From Syntrophales bacterium (GTDB lineage Bacteria; Desulfobacterota; Syntrophia; Syntrophales; PHBD01): a stretch of DNA of 64,000 bases. The notes under the pieces are model-generated. The model saw nothing but the letters and a program-made list of their open reading frames with translations, ran no database searches and was not told the DNA's origin. Position 1 is the first letter of the stretch. Every line of letters begins with the position of its first letter. This document shows positions 62,789-64,000 of the stretch, one piece after another. Position numbers and translations under genes: made by a program. The DNA lies in assembly GCA_035363115.1 (NCBI GenBank), contig DAOSEM010000001.1, positions 124,001 through 188,000 of the forward strand, given 5' to 3'.

Positions 62789-63964
62789 CTAAACCTCGAA
62801 GAGAATCCGCGGCGTCGGGGTCAGGATCTCGTTCCCTTCCGCCCGGATGTGGATCATGTCCTCCAGCTTGACGACACCCAGCCCCTCGTCGAGCATGTGC
62901 AGGTCCAGGGCGACGACCTGGCCCTCCTCGAGGGGGGAGGAGTCGTACCCGGACAGGATGGGGGGCTCGTTCAGCTCGATGCCGATGCCGTGCCCGATGA
63001 TCCGGGAGATCTTGCCGCCCCCGAAATGCTGGAACGTCTCCCGGCGCCCCAGCTCGCCGGCCTTTTCGACGGCCATCCGATAGACCTCCGTGCAGGGGAT
63101 CCCCGGGCGGATGGCGGCGATCAGGTGGTCGGCGATGGAGCGCAGGTCGTCGTAGAGGGAGAGAATCTCCTTCCCGGCCTTCCCCAGGCAGTAGGTGCGC
63201 GTCTGGTCGGCGTGGTAGCCGTCCACCAGTGTGGGGATGTCCACGATCACGATGTCGCCGGTCCCGATCTTCCTCCTCGAGGGGCCCGCCGGTACGGACG
63301 GGCTCAGGCCCACCCCCGTGATGGTGTAGACGACACCGCTGATCTTCAAGAGGTTGGGACCGGAGCTGATGGGGCCCCGGCTCATGAAGAAGTCGGGCTG
63401 GCGGATGAAGAAGATTCCCTCGTGGCCCGCCAGGCGGTGGGCGTTCTCGACTGCCGCAGCCAGCTCCAGCTCCGTGATTCCCTCCCTCAGGGCGGCCAGC
63501 ACCGCCTCGTGGCCCGCATGGATGGCCCCGCAGGCCTTCCGGATCTTCTCGATCTCGGCCGGCTCTTTCTTCTTCCTCTGGTCCAGCGAGACGGAAGAGA
63601 CATCGACGAATTCGAAGCCGGGGAAGCATTTCCCGACCTGACGAAACTGTTCCGCCGTCAGGATGTCCATCTCCACGCCGAGACGCCGGTCGCCCCCTCG
63701 CATCCGGGCGGAAAGGGCCTCGCCGATCCGTTCCAGGCGTCGCTCCTCCCGGAGCTTTTCCTGCGGGATGAAGACGTCGTTCCTGGCGAAGTCCAGTCCG
63801 CTCCGGACGTACAGCGTGCAGTCTCCGGGCAGGACGACCAGCCACGAAGGCTGGGCCGTACCCGTGTAGTAGAGGATGTTCCTGGAATAGCCGATAAGGA
63901 CCGCGGCGAGGTTCCGGTCGGCCATCCGGGTCTGCAGGTCCTGGATTCGCTTCATCCCGTCCAT
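62789..63964 (-). CDS. M24-family (Xaa-Pro peptidase/creatinase-like) protein
   Basis: 391 residues; the ATG lies 7-10 bases after GGAG. The N-terminal creatinase-like domain spans residues 1-140 and the pita-bread domain about 150-390. Of the five metal ligands, the two Asp (VDIPTLVDGYHADQT), the His (IIGHGIGIEL) and the last Glu (VVKLEDMIHI) are present; the fourth, normally Glu in T[IV]EPG, is Asp in VVALDLHML. This suggests altered metal binding or a non-peptidase member. Linked to a crotonase gene, so the substrate may not be a peptide. Confidence 0.82.
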   Translation of the reverse strand: MDGMKRIQDLQTRMADRNLAAVLIGYSRNILYYTGTAQPSWLVVLPGDCTLYVRSGLDFARNDVFIPQEKLREERRLERIGEALSARMRGGDRRLGVEMDILTAEQFRQVGKCFPGFEFVDVSSVSLDQRKKKEPAEIEKIRKACGAIHAGHEAVLAALREGITELELAAAVENAHRLAGHEGIFFIRQPDFFMSRGPISSGPNLLKISGVVYTITGVGLSPSVPAGPSRRKIGTGDIVIVDIPTLVDGYHADQTRTYCLGKAGKEILSLYDDLRSIADHLIAAIRPGIPCTEVYRMAVEKAGELGRRETFQHFGGGKISRIIGHGIGIELNEPPILSGYDSSPLEEGQVVALDLHMLDEGLGVVKLEDMIHIRAEGNEILTPTPRILFEV

Positions 63965-64000
63965 GACTGGTTCTCCTGTCGGTGGATTTGCGATGCCGGT

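Noticed and set aside
1..64000. CRISPR array or cas genes
   Set aside because: No regularly spaced repeats and no Cas-like protein seen; the only long repeats are the two AbiEi copies.

Overview
This 64 kb window looks like chromosome from a GC-rich anaerobic deltaproteobacterium, probably of the Syntrophales/Desulfobacterota type. That placement is an inference from gene content: ferredoxin-linked oxidoreductase subunits, acyl-CoA and enoyl-CoA enzymes, many hybrid PAS histidine kinases, and a selenoprotein.

Layout. (1) 1-2.9 kb: the 3' end of a 2-oxoacid:ferredoxin oxidoreductase beta-like gene, then a GltD-type FAD oxidoreductase and a NuoG/HoxU-like iron-sulfur protein, closed by a terminator. 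(2) A tRNA-Asn at 3.0 kb, which marks the left edge of a defence/accessory island running to about 31.5 kb. (3) The island: a minus-strand array of nine genes. It contains a DrmD-like SNF2 helicase, a DrmMI-like adenine methylase, a low-GC insert (UvrD-type helicase, unknown 629-aa protein, Rsm22-like methyltransferase, DUF1848 Fe-S protein), an AbiEi antitoxin with a broken AbiEii, and a 1976-aa DUF1998 helicase fused to a Vsr/DUF559-like nuclease and a LexA-type S24 domain. The island also carries a RidA-like gene, IS remnants, a DUF4143 ATPase, an intact AbiE toxin-antitoxin pair and a second AbiEi with a differently broken AbiEii. The two AbiEi copies lie in 978-bp direct repeats that bracket 19.6 kb. 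(4) 31.0-32.9 kb: degraded genes, a methyltransferase and a DUF486 membrane protein. (5) 33.0-41.4 kb: a four-gene envelope operon (TPR, very large repeat protein, beta-propeller/PDZ-like protein, ankyrin lipoprotein). (6) 41.8-53.4 kb: three hybrid PAS histidine kinases (two overlapping, the third a paralogue), a Tat-exported fumarate-reductase-like flavoprotein with a clear promoter, a small membrane protein, a selenocysteine peroxiredoxin-like protein and a HTH regulator. (7) 53.7-64 kb: acetoacetate decarboxylase-like gene, then an acyl-CoA catabolic cluster (nitronate monooxygenase-like, three crotonase-family enzymes, acyl-CoA ligase, MerR regulator, acyl-CoA dehydrogenase) and an M24 peptidase-like protein.

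How they fit together. The island looks like a composite anti-phage locus: it has the class 1 DISARM motor and methylase, but in place of separate drmA/drmB/drmC it has one helicase-DUF1998-nuclease-S24 fusion, and a compositionally foreign four-gene cassette sits in the middle. This composite, plus the selenoprotein whose UGA splits the reading frame, are the two items most worth following up. All functional statements come from reading the sequence and recalling families; no database search was run.
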